Source: Streptomyces vinaceus (GTDB taxonomy: Bacteria; Actinomycetota; Actinomycetes; Streptomycetales; Streptomycetaceae). Taken from it: a DNA stretch of 64,000 nt. Position numbers and translations under genes: made by a program. Location: assembly GCF_008704935.1 (NCBI RefSeq), contig NZ_CP023692.1, forward strand, positions 4,020,001 to 4,084,000, read 5' to 3'. Position 1 is the stretch's first letter, and every line of letters begins with the position of its first letter. Positions 1-11,608 of this stretch are shown in pieces. The notes below the pieces were generated by a model. It had not been told where the DNA came from and made no database searches. It saw nothing but the letters and a program-made list of their open reading frames with translations.

Positions 1-226
1 GAACGTTGATTAGTTGGCATCTTCGGATCTGATGGTTCTCGAGTACTGCTTCGGCGTGGAAAGAGAAGACGGACGAACGAAGATGCCTGGCACGTTGTTG
101 GGTCCTGAAGGTACGGCCGTAAGGTCATGTCTTCAGTGCCGGCCCCAGTGAACTCGCCAGCTTGTTGGTGGGGTGATGGGTGGCTGGTCGTTGTTTGAGA
201 ACTACACAGTGGACGCGAGCATCTGT
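1..226 (+). other. 16S-23S internal transcribed spacer (3' part)
   Basis: Spacer between the 16S gene (outside the window) and the 23S gene. I see no tRNA cloverleaf in it, as is usual for Streptomyces rRNA operons. Its last part, 204-221, is perfectly complementary over 18 bases to 3354-3371 beyond the 23S gene. This is the expected long processing stem (an RNase III-type substrate) that loops out pre-23S rRNA. Confidence 0.85.
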
Positions 227-3350
<3,124 letters not shown>

Positions 3351-3425
3351 AGTTGCTCGCGTCCACTGTGTTAGTTCTGAAATAACGAACAGCTGTGTTG
3401 CCGTCCAGTGTTCAAATTTCATAGT

Positions 3426-3545
3426 GTTTCGGTGGTCATAGCGTTAGGGAAACGCCCGGTTACATTCCGAACCCGGAAGCTAAGCCTTTCAGCGCCGATG
3501 GTACTGCAGGGGGGACCCTGTGGGAGAGTAGGACGCCGCCGAACA
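3426..3545 (+). rRNA. rrf: 5S ribosomal RNA
   Basis: About 120 nt containing the typical Streptomyces 5S sequence, with the GGTTACATTCCGAACCCGGA core and complementary ends (TTCGGTGGTC with the final GCCGCCGAAC). It lies 75 nt after the 23S gene in the same transcript and is followed directly by a terminator. Confidence 0.96.
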
Positions 3546-3554
3546 ATCATTGTG

Positions 3555-3591
3555 AAAAGCCCCGTACCGGGTATCCGGTACGGGGCTTTTT
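3555..3591 (+). terminator. rRNA operon terminator
   Basis: Perfect 13-bp stem AAGCCCCGTACCG / CGGTACGGGGCTT with a short loop, followed by a T run. This is a classical factor-independent terminator just after the 5S gene. Confidence 0.93.
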
Positions 3592-3630
3592 GCGTTTACG
3601 GGCACGTGGGCCTGTGGTTGGATCCGGGCT

Positions 3631-4188
3631 ATGAGCGATCAGTATGTGATGCGTGCGGTACGGGCCGACGAGTGGGAGAAGGTCAAGGAGCTGCGGATTT
3701 CCGCGCTCAAGGACCCGGCGGCGCCCGTGGCCTTCCTGGAGACCCTGGACCAGGCCGAGGCCAGGACGGACGAGTTCTGGCAGGACCGGGCGCGCGGGGC
3801 CTCGCACGGGCGGCATGCACGGCAGTTCGTCGCCGAGGGGCCGGACGGGGAGTGGGTCGGGTCGGTGACCGTGCTCGTCGAGGAAGGCGGGACCACCGAC
3901 TTCTTCGAGCGGGTCGTCGAGCGGACCCAGGGCCACCTGGTGGGTGTGTTCGTACGCCCCGGGCAGCGGGGGAGCGGGCTGACGCAGCGGCTTTTCGCCG
4001 CCGCGCTGGAGTGGGCCTGGGCGCTGGAGGGGCCGGCGCTGGACCGCGTACGGCTCTTCGTGCACGAGGAGAACCCGCGGGCCGCGGCCTTCTACCGGCG
4101 GATCGGGTTCAAGGCGAGCGGGCATGTCGTACCCGTGCCGGCCGATCCGGGGGCGAAGGAGTTCGAGTACGTGCTGCCGCGCCCCTAG
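3631..4188 (+). CDS. GNAT family N-acetyltransferase
   Basis: 185-aa protein of the Gcn5-related acetyltransferase fold, which transfers acetyl from acetyl-CoA to an amine; the substrate cannot be read from sequence. The acetyl-CoA-binding signature is visible as V-R-P-G-Q-R-G-S-G-L-T near residues 110-120 (R/Q-x-x-G-x-G/A). It is followed by a strand and helix ending in a typical C-terminal region (HEENPRAAAFYRRIGF). The ATG is 39 nt after the rRNA terminator without a strong ribosome-binding site, so the transcript may have little leader. It converges on the T4SS-like operon with a 9-nt gap. Confidence 0.88.
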   Translation: MSDQYVMRAVRADEWEKVKELRISALKDPAAPVAFLETLDQAEARTDEFWQDRARGASHGRHARQFVAEGPDGEWVGSVTVLVEEGGTTDFFERVVERTQGHLVGVFVRPGQRGSGLTQRLFAAALEWAWALEGPALDRVRLFVHEENPRAAAFYRRIGFKASGHVVPVPADPGAKEFEYVLPRP

Positions 4189-4197
4189 GCTCACTTT

Positions 4198-5682
4198 CTA
4201 GTGCTGGAGGGCAGCCGCCTCCGGCCAGCGGTAGCGGGCCTGTTCGCGGCTGCGGCACAGGGCGAGCAGGGGGAGGGAGCCCTCCTGCAGGAGCTCGGGG
4301 AGCTGGGGGATGGGGGCCACGGCGGCCACGTCCTCCAGGACCAGCGTGAGTGGTGGGTCGAGCCGGCCGTGGGATGACCGTGCGGCCATGCGGCGGCCGT
4401 GCTCGACCACGCTCGCGGCGAGTGCGGTGAGCAACGGCATCGCACCCGGGTGGGTATGGGGGTCTTCCAGCGATTCGCCCACCAGATAGAGGGTGCCCCC
4501 TTCGGCGACGAACGATGCCAAGGTCAGTGCATCCGTTCGGTTCGGATTGCAGGCCTCGCGGATGTGGATGGACGTGAGGCAGGAGAGGGCACGGGCCGTC
4601 AGGTGCTGGGCCTGCTCGCGGCGTTCGGGGTGGGCGGTGAGGGCGCTCTCCAGCTCGCCGGCGGAGCCGGGGGCGGCCTGGGGGTGCGTACGGAGGATGC
4701 GTACCGGGTCCTGGGCGCTGTTGCCCTGGGCCCAGCGGTGCAGCTGCTTGAACGGGCGGTCGTCGAGGGCCGCGGCCTGCAGCCAGCTGCGCAGGAGCGT
4801 TTCCGCCGTGTCGGCGATGGCCGCGTCCATACGGGCCTGGGGGCGTACGGGGGCCAGCAGGGCGATCGCGCGGGCGGCGGCGGTGTCGCGGTCGGCGCAG
4901 GAGTCGGCCGGGTTCCAGTGCATGCGGGCCGGGGTGTCGCACAGGTGCGAGGGGTCGTAGAGGAGGACCGGGCCGAGTTTGGCGCGGGCGTCCTTCGTCT
5001 CCGCCCAGAGGGCGGGGGAGGAGGTGACGACCAGGGCCGCGCCTTCCGCTGCCGCGAGGGCTTGGAGGGCGAGGGGGTGGCGCTGGGCCTGGCTGCCGTA
5101 GGCCATGGGGGTGTTGTCGTCGTTGCCGCCGCCGTTGTCGGAGGCGGCGGCCTCGTCGTGTCTCCGCGGCTCGAACGTCGGCGGGGCCGGGATGGGGAGC
5201 GTGGGGAGGGGCTGCTGAGCGGTCGGGGCGGGGATCGTGGGGCCGGCGCTGCCGGGGGCGTTGCCCGCGGGCTGCCGGGCCTCGGACACCGCCGGGTGCG
5301 GGTCGGCCGGGGCGGGCGGCGGGCCCGGCTTGGAGCGACGGGAGCGGGTGCGGGCGATCACGCCCATGACGAAGATCGTCAGGACGAGCAGGACCAGGAG
5401 CTGGCTGATGAACAGGCCCCAGAACAGCCCCCAGCCCGAGAGGGCCGATGGGGCCGTGTCCGGCCAGGCTCCCGGGATGTCGTGCGGTTGAGCTATCAGG
5501 GCGCGGACCGCGCCCGCGGTGCGGGTGAACGTAACGGTGGACGGCCAGGCGCCCTTCGAGAAGAGCGCGGCCAGGCCCGTGGACGTCCAGACCAGGGTCG
5601 CCAGCCCCAGGAGGAAGGCCAGGAGGGCGATCAGGAGGCCGTCCGGGATGCCGCCCGGTTTGCCGTTCCGTTCGTCGTGCAT
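4198..5682 (-). CDS. VirD4/TraG-like membrane protein lacking a P-loop (T4SS-like cluster, cmdA position)
   Basis: 494-aa membrane protein with two N-terminal transmembrane segments (about 15-37 and 84-108), a proline-rich linker (115-175) and a cytoplasmic domain. The stretch ALVVTSSPALWAETKDARAK...GPVLLYDP (about 216-244) followed by WNPADSC resembles the nucleotide-binding domain of VirD4/TraG coupling ATPases. TLVLED (446-451), followed by APIPQLPELLQEG, sits where Walker B is expected. There is no Walker A: around 193-206 the sequence is YGSQAQRHPL with no GK[S/T], and Walker B reads ED rather than DE. It therefore looks like a degenerate, probably non-ATPase, coupling-protein relative. 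Last gene of the six-gene minus-strand run; its ATG directly abuts the stop of the VirB4-like gene. Likely the SCO4126 (cmdA) counterpart, recalled from gene order. Confidence 0.8.
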   Translation of the reverse strand: MHDERNGKPGGIPDGLLIALLAFLLGLATLVWTSTGLAALFSKGAWPSTVTFTRTAGAVRALIAQPHDIPGAWPDTAPSALSGWGLFWGLFISQLLVLLVLTIFVMGVIARTRSRRSKPGPPPAPADPHPAVSEARQPAGNAPGSAGPTIPAPTAQQPLPTLPIPAPPTFEPRRHDEAAASDNGGGNDDNTPMAYGSQAQRHPLALQALAAAEGAALVVTSSPALWAETKDARAKLGPVLLYDPSHLCDTPARMHWNPADSCADRDTAAARAIALLAPVRPQARMDAAIADTAETLLRSWLQAAALDDRPFKQLHRWAQGNSAQDPVRILRTHPQAAPGSAGELESALTAHPERREQAQHLTARALSCLTSIHIREACNPNRTDALTLASFVAEGGTLYLVGESLEDPHTHPGAMPLLTALAASVVEHGRRMAARSSHGRLDPPLTLVLEDVAAVAPIPQLPELLQEGSLPLLALCRSREQARYRWPEAAALQH

Positions 5683-7095
5683 CTACGCCACCGTTGTCGC
5701 CGAGCCAGGGCCGCCGTTGCGGTGGCGTTCCATGAGGAGGGCTCTTTCCTCCGCCTCCAGTTCGGCCGCCAGCAGGTCGTCGGGGAGCTGGGAGGAGGAC
5801 TCCGTCATGGCGCGGTCCGTGTAGACGAGGGGGCGTTCGGCCTCGGTGATCAGGTGTTTGACCACCTGGACGTTGCCGTTGACGTCCCAGACCGCGATGC
5901 CGGGGGTGAGGGTGGGGATGATCTCCACGGCCCAGCGGGGCAGGCCGAGTACGCGGCCCGTCGCGCGGGCCTCGTCCGCTTTCTGGGCGTAGATCGTACG
6001 GGTGGAGGCCATCTTGAGGATGGCTGCGGCCTCGCGGGCGGCCGCGCCGTCGACGACGTCGGACAGGTGGTGGACGACGGCCACGAAGGACAGGCCGAGG
6101 CGGCGGCCGAACTTCAGGAGGCGCTGGAACAGCTGCGCCACGAAGGGGCTGTTGATGATGTGCCAGGCCTCTTCGACGAGGAAGATGCGCTTCTTGCGGT
6201 CCGGGCGGATCCAGGTGTGCTCCAGCCAGACGCCCACGATCGCCATCAGGATCGGCATGGCGATCGAGTTGCGGTCGATGTGCGAGAGGTCGAAGACGAT
6301 GAGCGGGGCGTCGAGGTCGATGCCCACGGTCGTGGGGCCGTCGAACATGCCGCGGAGGTCGCCGTCGACCAGGCGGTCGAGGACGAGGGCCACGTCGAGG
6401 CCCCAGGCCCGTACATCGTCTATGTCGACGTTCATGGCCTCCGCGGATTCGGCCTCCGGGTGGCGGAGCTGTTCCACGATGTCCGTGAGGACCGGCTGGC
6501 GGTCGCGGATCGTGTCGACGACGTACGCGTGCGCGACCTTGAGCGCGAAGCCGGAGCGTTCGTCGAGGCCGTGGCCCATGGCGACTTCGATGATGGTCCG
6601 GAGCAGCGCGAGCTGGCCGGTCGTGGTGATCGCCGGGTCGAGGGGGTTGAGGCGGATCCCGTCGTCGTTGGCGGCGATGGGGTCCAGGCGGATGGGGGTT
6701 ATCCCCAGCTGCTGGGCGATGAGGTTCCACTCGCCGACGCCGTCCTCGCCCTGGGCGTCGAGTACGACGACCTGGCGGTCGCGGAAGCGGAGCTGGCGCA
6801 GGACGTACGTCTTCTCCAGGGCGGACTTGCCGTTGCCGGACTCGCCGAGGACCAGCCAGTGGGGGGCCGGCAGCTGCTGGCCGTACAGCTGGAAGGGGTC
6901 GTAGATGTAGCCCTTGCCGCTGTAGACCTCACGGCCGATGATCACACCGGAGTCGCCGAGTCCGGGGGCGGCGGTGGGCAGGTAGACGGCCTGCGCCTGC
7001 CCGGTGGAGGTGCGTACGGGCAGTCGGGTGGTCTCGACCTTGCCGAACAGGAAGCTGGTGAAGGCGTCCGTCAGAGCGGACATGGGATCTCGCAT
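5683..7095 (-). CDS. VirB4-like ATPase of T4SS-like cluster (cmdB position)
   Basis: 470-aa ATP-binding protein related to the VirB4/TraC motors that energise type IV secretion. Walker A GESGNGKS is at residues 84-91 and Walker B IFLVEEAW near 304-311, with VVVLDAQGEDG (109-119) and a conserved C-terminal region. No transmembrane segment is obvious, so it is probably a peripheral cytoplasmic motor. Possible starts are GTG 7104, ATG 7095 and ATG 7083. I chose 7095 because GGAGG lies 11 nt upstream, whereas it is only about 3 nt before the GTG. It is the only member of the cluster with intact ATPase motifs. Likely counterpart of SCO4127 (CmdB), recalled as an ATP/GTP-binding protein affecting differentiation. 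Confidence 0.88.
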   Translation of the reverse strand: MRDPMSALTDAFTSFLFGKVETTRLPVRTSTGQAQAVYLPTAAPGLGDSGVIIGREVYSGKGYIYDPFQLYGQQLPAPHWLVLGESGNGKSALEKTYVLRQLRFRDRQVVVLDAQGEDGVGEWNLIAQQLGITPIRLDPIAANDDGIRLNPLDPAITTTGQLALLRTIIEVAMGHGLDERSGFALKVAHAYVVDTIRDRQPVLTDIVEQLRHPEAESAEAMNVDIDDVRAWGLDVALVLDRLVDGDLRGMFDGPTTVGIDLDAPLIVFDLSHIDRNSIAMPILMAIVGVWLEHTWIRPDRKKRIFLVEEAWHIINSPFVAQLFQRLLKFGRRLGLSFVAVVHHLSDVVDGAAAREAAAILKMASTRTIYAQKADEARATGRVLGLPRWAVEIIPTLTPGIAVWDVNGNVQVVKHLITEAERPLVYTDRAMTESSSQLPDDLLAAELEAEERALLMERHRNGGPGSATTVA

Positions 7096-7114
7096 GGGCG
7101 GCACTTCCCTCCAG

Positions 7115-8677
7115 CTAGCGTCGGATGCCGGTGGCGAACGGCAAGGTGTTGACGAAGGCGCGGTGGTGTTCGCGGTCGCACCACTCCAGCTTCAGGTAGG
7201 ACTTGCCCGCGGAGGCGCGGATGGTGCGCTTGTCGCGGGCGAGGGCCTCCGGGGATCGGGAGGACACCGTGATGTACCCGACCAGGTTGACTCCCGCCGC
7301 ACCGCTGGCGAGATCTTCACCCCTCTGGTCGAGCCGGCCGTGGGCGGCGATGTCGCGGGGGTCGACGGTGCGGTTCATCTTGGCGGCGCGGCTGGCGTCG
7401 GCCTCGTCGTTGGTCTTCTCGGTGAGCATGCGCTCGATGGCCACCTCGGTGGGCTCCAGATCCATGGTGACGGCGACGGTGCGGATCACGTCGGGGGTGT
7501 GGACGAGGAGGGGGGCGAGGAAGTTGACGCCGACGGGGGTCATCGGCCATTCCTTCACCCAGGCCGTGGCGTGGCACCAGGGGGCGCGGGTGGAGGACTC
7601 GCGGGTCTTGGCCTGGAGGAAAGTGGGTTCCACCGCGTCGAGTTCGGCGGGCCAGGCGTTGCGCTTGGTCATGGCCTGGATGTGGTCGATGGGGTGGTCG
7701 GGGTCGTACATGGAGTGCACGAGGGAGGCGAGGCGGCCCTGGCCGAGGGGCTGGCGGACGCGGATGTCGGCCTCGGCGAGGCGGGCGCAGATGTCGGTGA
7801 GCTCGCGGGCCATGACGATGGCGAGGCCGGCGTCGCGGTCGAGCTTGCGGCCCTTGTGGGGGGTGCCGGCGCGGGCGATGGTGTGGGCCTCGGCGGCGAG
7901 TTCGCGCGTGTAGTGCATACAGGCGACGAGGTAGGCGCGGTGCTGCTCGGAGGAGGTGGAGACCATCGACTGGAGCTGGTCGTACGAGTCGCGCAGCCAG
8001 ACGGGGGCCTTGGTGTCGCCGCGCTGGGCGACGTCCTTGGCGTGGGCGTCCGGGTCGGCGGGGAGCGTACGGGCGAGCATCTGGAGGCGGGTGACGAAGC
8101 CGTCGCCGTTGGCGACGTGCTTGAGGAGGGTGCCGAAGCGGTCGACGAGGGCTTCCTGGTCCTCGCTGTCGCGCAGGCCGACGCCGGGGCCCTCGATCTC
8201 GATGGCGGCGGTGACGGTTCTGCGGTCGGCGTGGAGGAGGACGGCGATCTCGTCGGGGCCGAAGGGGGCGGCGAGCCAGTTGATCCGGCCGATGCCGGGG
8301 GGCGGGCCGACCTCGACCTCGCGGCCGTCGGAGGCGCGGACGCCGGCCTCCATGGCGGAGGAGCGGTAGGTGGTGCCGCGGCGCAGGGTGCGCTTGTAGC
8401 TGCGGTTGATCTCGAACCACTTGTAGAACGTGCGGCCCTTGTACGGGACGTACACGGCGGCGAGCGCGAGCATGGGGAACCCGGCGAGGGTGACGATGCG
8501 CAGGGTGAGGCTGGGGACGAGCAGGCCGCTCATCATGCCGAAGAAGGCGCCGACGATGATCAGGGCGATCTCGCCGCTCTCGCGGTTCTTGCCGACGATC
8601 GCGTTCGGCCGGGCCCGGCCGATGAGATACGTGCGGCGGGGCGCGACCGGGTGCAGCTGGTGGGACTGGGTCGTCAA
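7115..8677 (-). CDS. SCO6880-family conjugation-type membrane protein (cmdC position)
   Basis: 520-aa protein with two adjacent transmembrane segments near the N-terminus (about 37-55 and 59-78) and a large soluble domain. It resembles the 'SCO6880 family' proteins that accompany VirB4-like ATPases in actinobacterial conjugation clusters, possibly joining a PrgI/VirB3-like anchor to a VirB4 N-terminal-like domain; it has no P-loop. The start is a TTG: AGGAGG is 9 nt upstream, and TTGA overlaps the stop of the preceding gene by 4 nt, implying translational coupling. It probably works directly with the next gene, so that together they make a split VirB3-VirB4 unit (inference). Confidence 0.85.
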   Translation of the reverse strand: MTTQSHQLHPVAPRRTYLIGRARPNAIVGKNRESGEIALIIVGAFFGMMSGLLVPSLTLRIVTLAGFPMLALAAVYVPYKGRTFYKWFEINRSYKRTLRRGTTYRSSAMEAGVRASDGREVEVGPPPGIGRINWLAAPFGPDEIAVLLHADRRTVTAAIEIEGPGVGLRDSEDQEALVDRFGTLLKHVANGDGFVTRLQMLARTLPADPDAHAKDVAQRGDTKAPVWLRDSYDQLQSMVSTSSEQHRAYLVACMHYTRELAAEAHTIARAGTPHKGRKLDRDAGLAIVMARELTDICARLAEADIRVRQPLGQGRLASLVHSMYDPDHPIDHIQAMTKRNAWPAELDAVEPTFLQAKTRESSTRAPWCHATAWVKEWPMTPVGVNFLAPLLVHTPDVIRTVAVTMDLEPTEVAIERMLTEKTNDEADASRAAKMNRTVDPRDIAAHGRLDQRGEDLASGAAGVNLVGYITVSSRSPEALARDKRTIRASAGKSYLKLEWCDREHHRAFVNTLPFATGIRR

Positions 8678-9984
8678 CGCCCGTCACCTCCTGTGTTCCT
8701 CGTACTCGATCCGGAGCGGGGCGCGGGTGCGGCGGAGGGTGCAGATCCGCCGCCGGAGGTGGGGCGGCTGCTGTGGGCGGCCACGCCTCCGGAGAGGGGG
8801 TTGGCGGGGCGGGGGGCGCTGGAGCTGCCGCCGTCGCCGCCGCCGCGGTGGGCGCCGCGGCTGCTGTGGGTCTTGATGCCCTGGGATACGAGGGAGGCCG
8901 GGGAGCTGATGACGGCGGCGGCCTGGGCGCCGTCGGTGGCCTTGCTGCGGTTGGAGCGGGCGGAGGCGATCTCGTCGCCGAAGCCGGGGACGAAGCGGTA
9001 GATCATCGCGGAGGCGAAGATCGCCAGGAGGATGATCGCGAGGCCGGAGACGACGGCGGAGAAGGCGTTGGGGCCCTTCTCGCCGGCGAGGGCGCCGGCG
9101 AGGCCGAGGACGATGACGATGACCGGCTTCACGAGGATGACGGCGATCATGATGCCGGCCCAGCGGCGGACGTGGCCCCAGAGGTTGCGGTCGACGAGCC
9201 CGGCGTAGACGACCACGCCGAGGAGGGCGCCGACGTAGAGGAGGGCGGCCCGGATGAAGAGTTCGAGGAAGAGGACGCCGGCGGCGAGGACGGTGACCAG
9301 GGAGACGACGATCAGCATGATCGGGCCGCCGCCGATGGAGTCGCCCTTCTTGAGGGCCTCGATGAAGGAGCCGAAGAACACGTCGGTCTGGCCGCCGCTC
9401 GCCGAGGCGATGACTTCCGTGACGCCGTCGGTTGCGGAGACGACGGTGTAGAGGATCAGGGGGGTGAAGGCGGAGGCGAGGACGGTGAGCCAGAGGAAGC
9501 CGACGGCTTCGGAGATGGCGGTGGTGAGGGGGACGCCGCGGATGGCGCGCTTGGCCACGGCGAAGAGCCAGAGCACGAGGGTGAGGATGGTGGAGGCGGC
9601 GAAGACGACGGCGTACTGCTTGAGGAAGGCGCCGTTGGTGAAGTCGACGTTGGCCGTGCCGTTGATCGCTTTGCTGAGCTCGGTGACGATCCAGGCCGCG
9701 GCGTCGGCGCAGCCCTTGGCCAGGGAGGCGAGGGGGTTGAGGGCGTCGGCCGGGTCGCTGGGCGCTAGGCCTGTGCGGGGGGTGCCGGCGGCGCCGTCGC
9801 CTCGTTCGCAGTAGTCCTTGGCGGGGCCCCGGATCAGGTCGCAGGGGTCGTTACTCGCCTGTGGGCTGGGCGCGCTCGGGCTGGGTGCGGGAGCGGCGAC
9901 GGCGCGGGTGGCCAGGAGGACAGCAGTGGTCTGCAGGGCGGCTACGACGGCTGTGAAGGACAGACCCCGACGGCTAGCGTGCAT
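8674..9984 (-). CDS. VirB6/TrbL-like polytopic membrane protein (cmdD position)
   Basis: 436-aa protein with an N-terminal signal-type hydrophobic segment (about 8-30), a short extracytoplasmic stretch with two cysteines (NDPCDLI and DYCERG), and then about six transmembrane helices between residues 85 and 320. A serine/glycine-rich hydrophilic tail follows. This is the profile of TrbL/VirB6 inner-membrane channel proteins of type IV systems. The ATG at 9984 overlaps the end of the upstream gene by 11 nt. The assignment rests on topology and neighbourhood more than on sequence motifs. Confidence 0.82.
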   Translation of the reverse strand: MHASRRGLSFTAVVAALQTTAVLLATRAVAAPAPSPSAPSPQASNDPCDLIRGPAKDYCERGDGAAGTPRTGLAPSDPADALNPLASLAKGCADAAAWIVTELSKAINGTANVDFTNGAFLKQYAVVFAASTILTLVLWLFAVAKRAIRGVPLTTAISEAVGFLWLTVLASAFTPLILYTVVSATDGVTEVIASASGGQTDVFFGSFIEALKKGDSIGGGPIMLIVVSLVTVLAAGVLFLELFIRAALLYVGALLGVVVYAGLVDRNLWGHVRRWAGIMIAVILVKPVIVIVLGLAGALAGEKGPNAFSAVVSGLAIILLAIFASAMIYRFVPGFGDEIASARSNRSKATDGAQAAAVISSPASLVSQGIKTHSSRGAHRGGGDGGSSSAPRPANPLSGGVAAHSSRPTSGGGSAPSAAPAPRSGSSTRNTGGDGR

Positions 9985-10819
9985 AGGTGAGCCCCCCGAA
10001 CTGCGATACGGCGGCGGCCATCTCCTCGGCGGAGGCAGCCCTCTGGTCCCGGCCCACCGGGGCCGGGCCGTCCTTCTGCGTGAAGTCGGCCACGCGCCAG
10101 TCCCCGTTGGTCCAGCGGAGCTCGAAGGTGTTGGTGTACCAGCTCTCCGCGACCGGGTTCTTCGAACCCTCGCCCGCGAGACCGAACAGGGTCGAGTGCC
10201 AGACGGAGACGGTCGCGGCGTCGGTGGAGAACTTCTCCACCTTGGTCCCGACGGGGTTCGTACGGGAGATGAACTGGAGGCCCTTCGGAGCCTTTCCGCC
10301 GGAATCGAGGCCGATGCGCGCCAGGAACTGCGCGTCCGTGTAGACACGGTCGAGGTCGCTCTGGCGAGCGGCGGCCACGTCCGGCACGTACACAGCCTGG
10401 ACGGTCGCCTTTCTGCGGGCGCTGTCGAACATGCCGTCAGAACCCAGTGCCACCGCGTAATTGGCGGCGGCTGACTGGGCGCCCTGTTCGGTTTGGGGGA
10501 AGCCGGAGGGGATTCCGCCGTTCTTGCCGTCTACCGGGCGGGTGCCTGTGGCTGCTGTGGAGGCTGGGGGTGGGGGGGTGTTCGTGGTGGGGGTGGAGGG
10601 GGCGTCTCCGGACTGGTTGGCGAAGGCGATCGCGGCGATCAGGAGGACCACCACGCCGACCACCGTGACCAGGCCGCGCGAGGCGCGCGGGGTGCGGCGG
10701 GGTGGGCCGTACTGGTCCGAGGGGGAGTCGGGGAGGCGGGTGCGGGTCTGGCCCGTGCCGCCGATCTCGCCGTACCCGCTGCCGCCGGCGCCGCCGCCGT
10801 ACTGGTCGTCGTTGCTCAT
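9974..10819 (-). CDS. VirB8/TcpC-like single-span membrane protein (cmdE position)
   Basis: 281-aa protein: a glycine-rich cytoplasmic N-terminus (1-45), one transmembrane helix (about 48-67), a Pro/Thr linker, and an extracytoplasmic domain. The domain ends in a W-x-x-T-x-x-x-L-x-W-x-x-G-D-W-R-V pattern followed by DGPAPVGRD. This is the typical end of NTF2-like VirB8/TcpC folds in actinobacterial transfer systems. Its stop codon is inside the next gene, and 75 nt separate it from the VirB2-like gene upstream. Confidence 0.82.
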   Translation of the reverse strand: MSNDDQYGGGAGGSGYGEIGGTGQTRTRLPDSPSDQYGPPRRTPRASRGLVTVVGVVVLLIAAIAFANQSGDAPSTPTTNTPPPPASTAATGTRPVDGKNGGIPSGFPQTEQGAQSAAANYAVALGSDGMFDSARRKATVQAVYVPDVAAARQSDLDRVYTDAQFLARIGLDSGGKAPKGLQFISRTNPVGTKVEKFSTDAATVSVWHSTLFGLAGEGSKNPVAESWYTNTFELRWTNGDWRVADFTQKDGPAPVGRDQRAASAEEMAAAVSQFGGLTYAR

Positions 10820-10894
10820 TCCGTGTCCGCCCCCTCCGCCTCGTACGACGGTAGCGCTGGTTGTCTTCAGGTCCGGCAGCCGGTGGCGGCCCGG

Positions 10895-11203
10895 CTAGAC
10901 GGCCATTCCGTAGACGATGGTGAAGAGGGTGCCGAGGGAGCCGATGATGAACACGCCGGTCAGGCCGGCGACGATCAGGCCCTTGCCCTGCTCAGCGCTG
11001 AAGGTGTCCCGCAGTGCGGTCGCGCCGATGCGCTGCTTGGCCGCGCCCCAGATGGCGATGCCGAGGCAGAGGAGGATCGCGACTGCCATGACCACCTCGA
11101 TCATGACCTTCGCCTCGTTGCCGAGACTGCCGAACGGCCCCCAGTTCGGGGCGATTCCGCCGATGATGGTGGTGATGTCGCCCTTTTCGGCTGCCAGGAT
11201 CAT
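10895..11203 (-). CDS. small two-span membrane protein, VirB2-like (cmdF position)
   Basis: 102-aa protein with two hydrophobic helices (about 35-54 and 78-98) separated by a short polar loop (AKQRIGATALRDTFSAEQGK). Size and topology fit VirB2/TrbC-type pilin subunits or small membrane partners of actinobacterial transfer clusters. First gene of the operon. I chose the ATG at 11203 because the upstream in-frame extension is arginine-rich and looks untranslated. The pilin role is inference. Confidence 0.75.
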   Translation of the reverse strand: MILAAEKGDITTIIGGIAPNWGPFGSLGNEAKVMIEVVMAVAILLCLGIAIWGAAKQRIGATALRDTFSAEQGKGLIVAGLTGVFIIGSLGTLFTIVYGMAV

Positions 11204-11608
11204 GTAACTCACCGCCCCTGTATGGGTAGTTCCGGTAGCCCGTGCCCGACGGCAGGGGTCACGCACTATCTTCGCTGATGAAACCGCCGTCGTACGTCGA
11301 CTTGACGGCTCTCTTTACCCGATCTCCCGCCCTTTGTGCCGCTCGCGCGCTCTGACCTGGGCACGGGCGGCGGGTGCGCGGGAGAACATATGGTCACTCT
11401 GTGTATCACGGGGGGTGACCCCGGGCAATGATTGCCCTCTCGGCGTGCGGGGGGCCGCTCGGGTGGCCGCCGTTCGGCGCAGTGTGCGGGCGTGTCGTTG
11501 GGCCGAGCCGCTGACGTTGGTCCGACATTCCGTCAGTCGTTCCATTGCCGTGGCGTGTTGCGGGAGATGCTCCAGCCCGTTCGGTAGGACGACGCAAGGA
11601 GTGCACGG
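11204..11608. promoter_or_regulatory. divergent intergenic region between T4SS-like operon and collagen-like gene
   Basis: 405 nt with no convincing gene; it must hold the promoter of the six-gene minus-strand operon and that of the collagen-like gene. Visible structure includes the imperfect dyad GGTCAC...GGTGACC at about 11391-11425, in an unusually AT-rich patch (GAACATATGG), and GCCGTC...GACGGC at about 11287-11310. I cannot assign a regulator. Confidence 0.5.

Noticed and set aside
1..226. tRNA gene in the 16S-23S spacer
   Set aside because: No cloverleaf or conserved TTCGA loop found; Streptomyces spacers normally lack tRNAs.
4399..9001. Long plus-strand frames opposite the T4SS-like genes (up to 917 codons)
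   Set aside because: Val/Gly/Asp-biased translations typical of antisense GC-rich genes; the minus-strand frames carry real motifs such as GESGNGKS.
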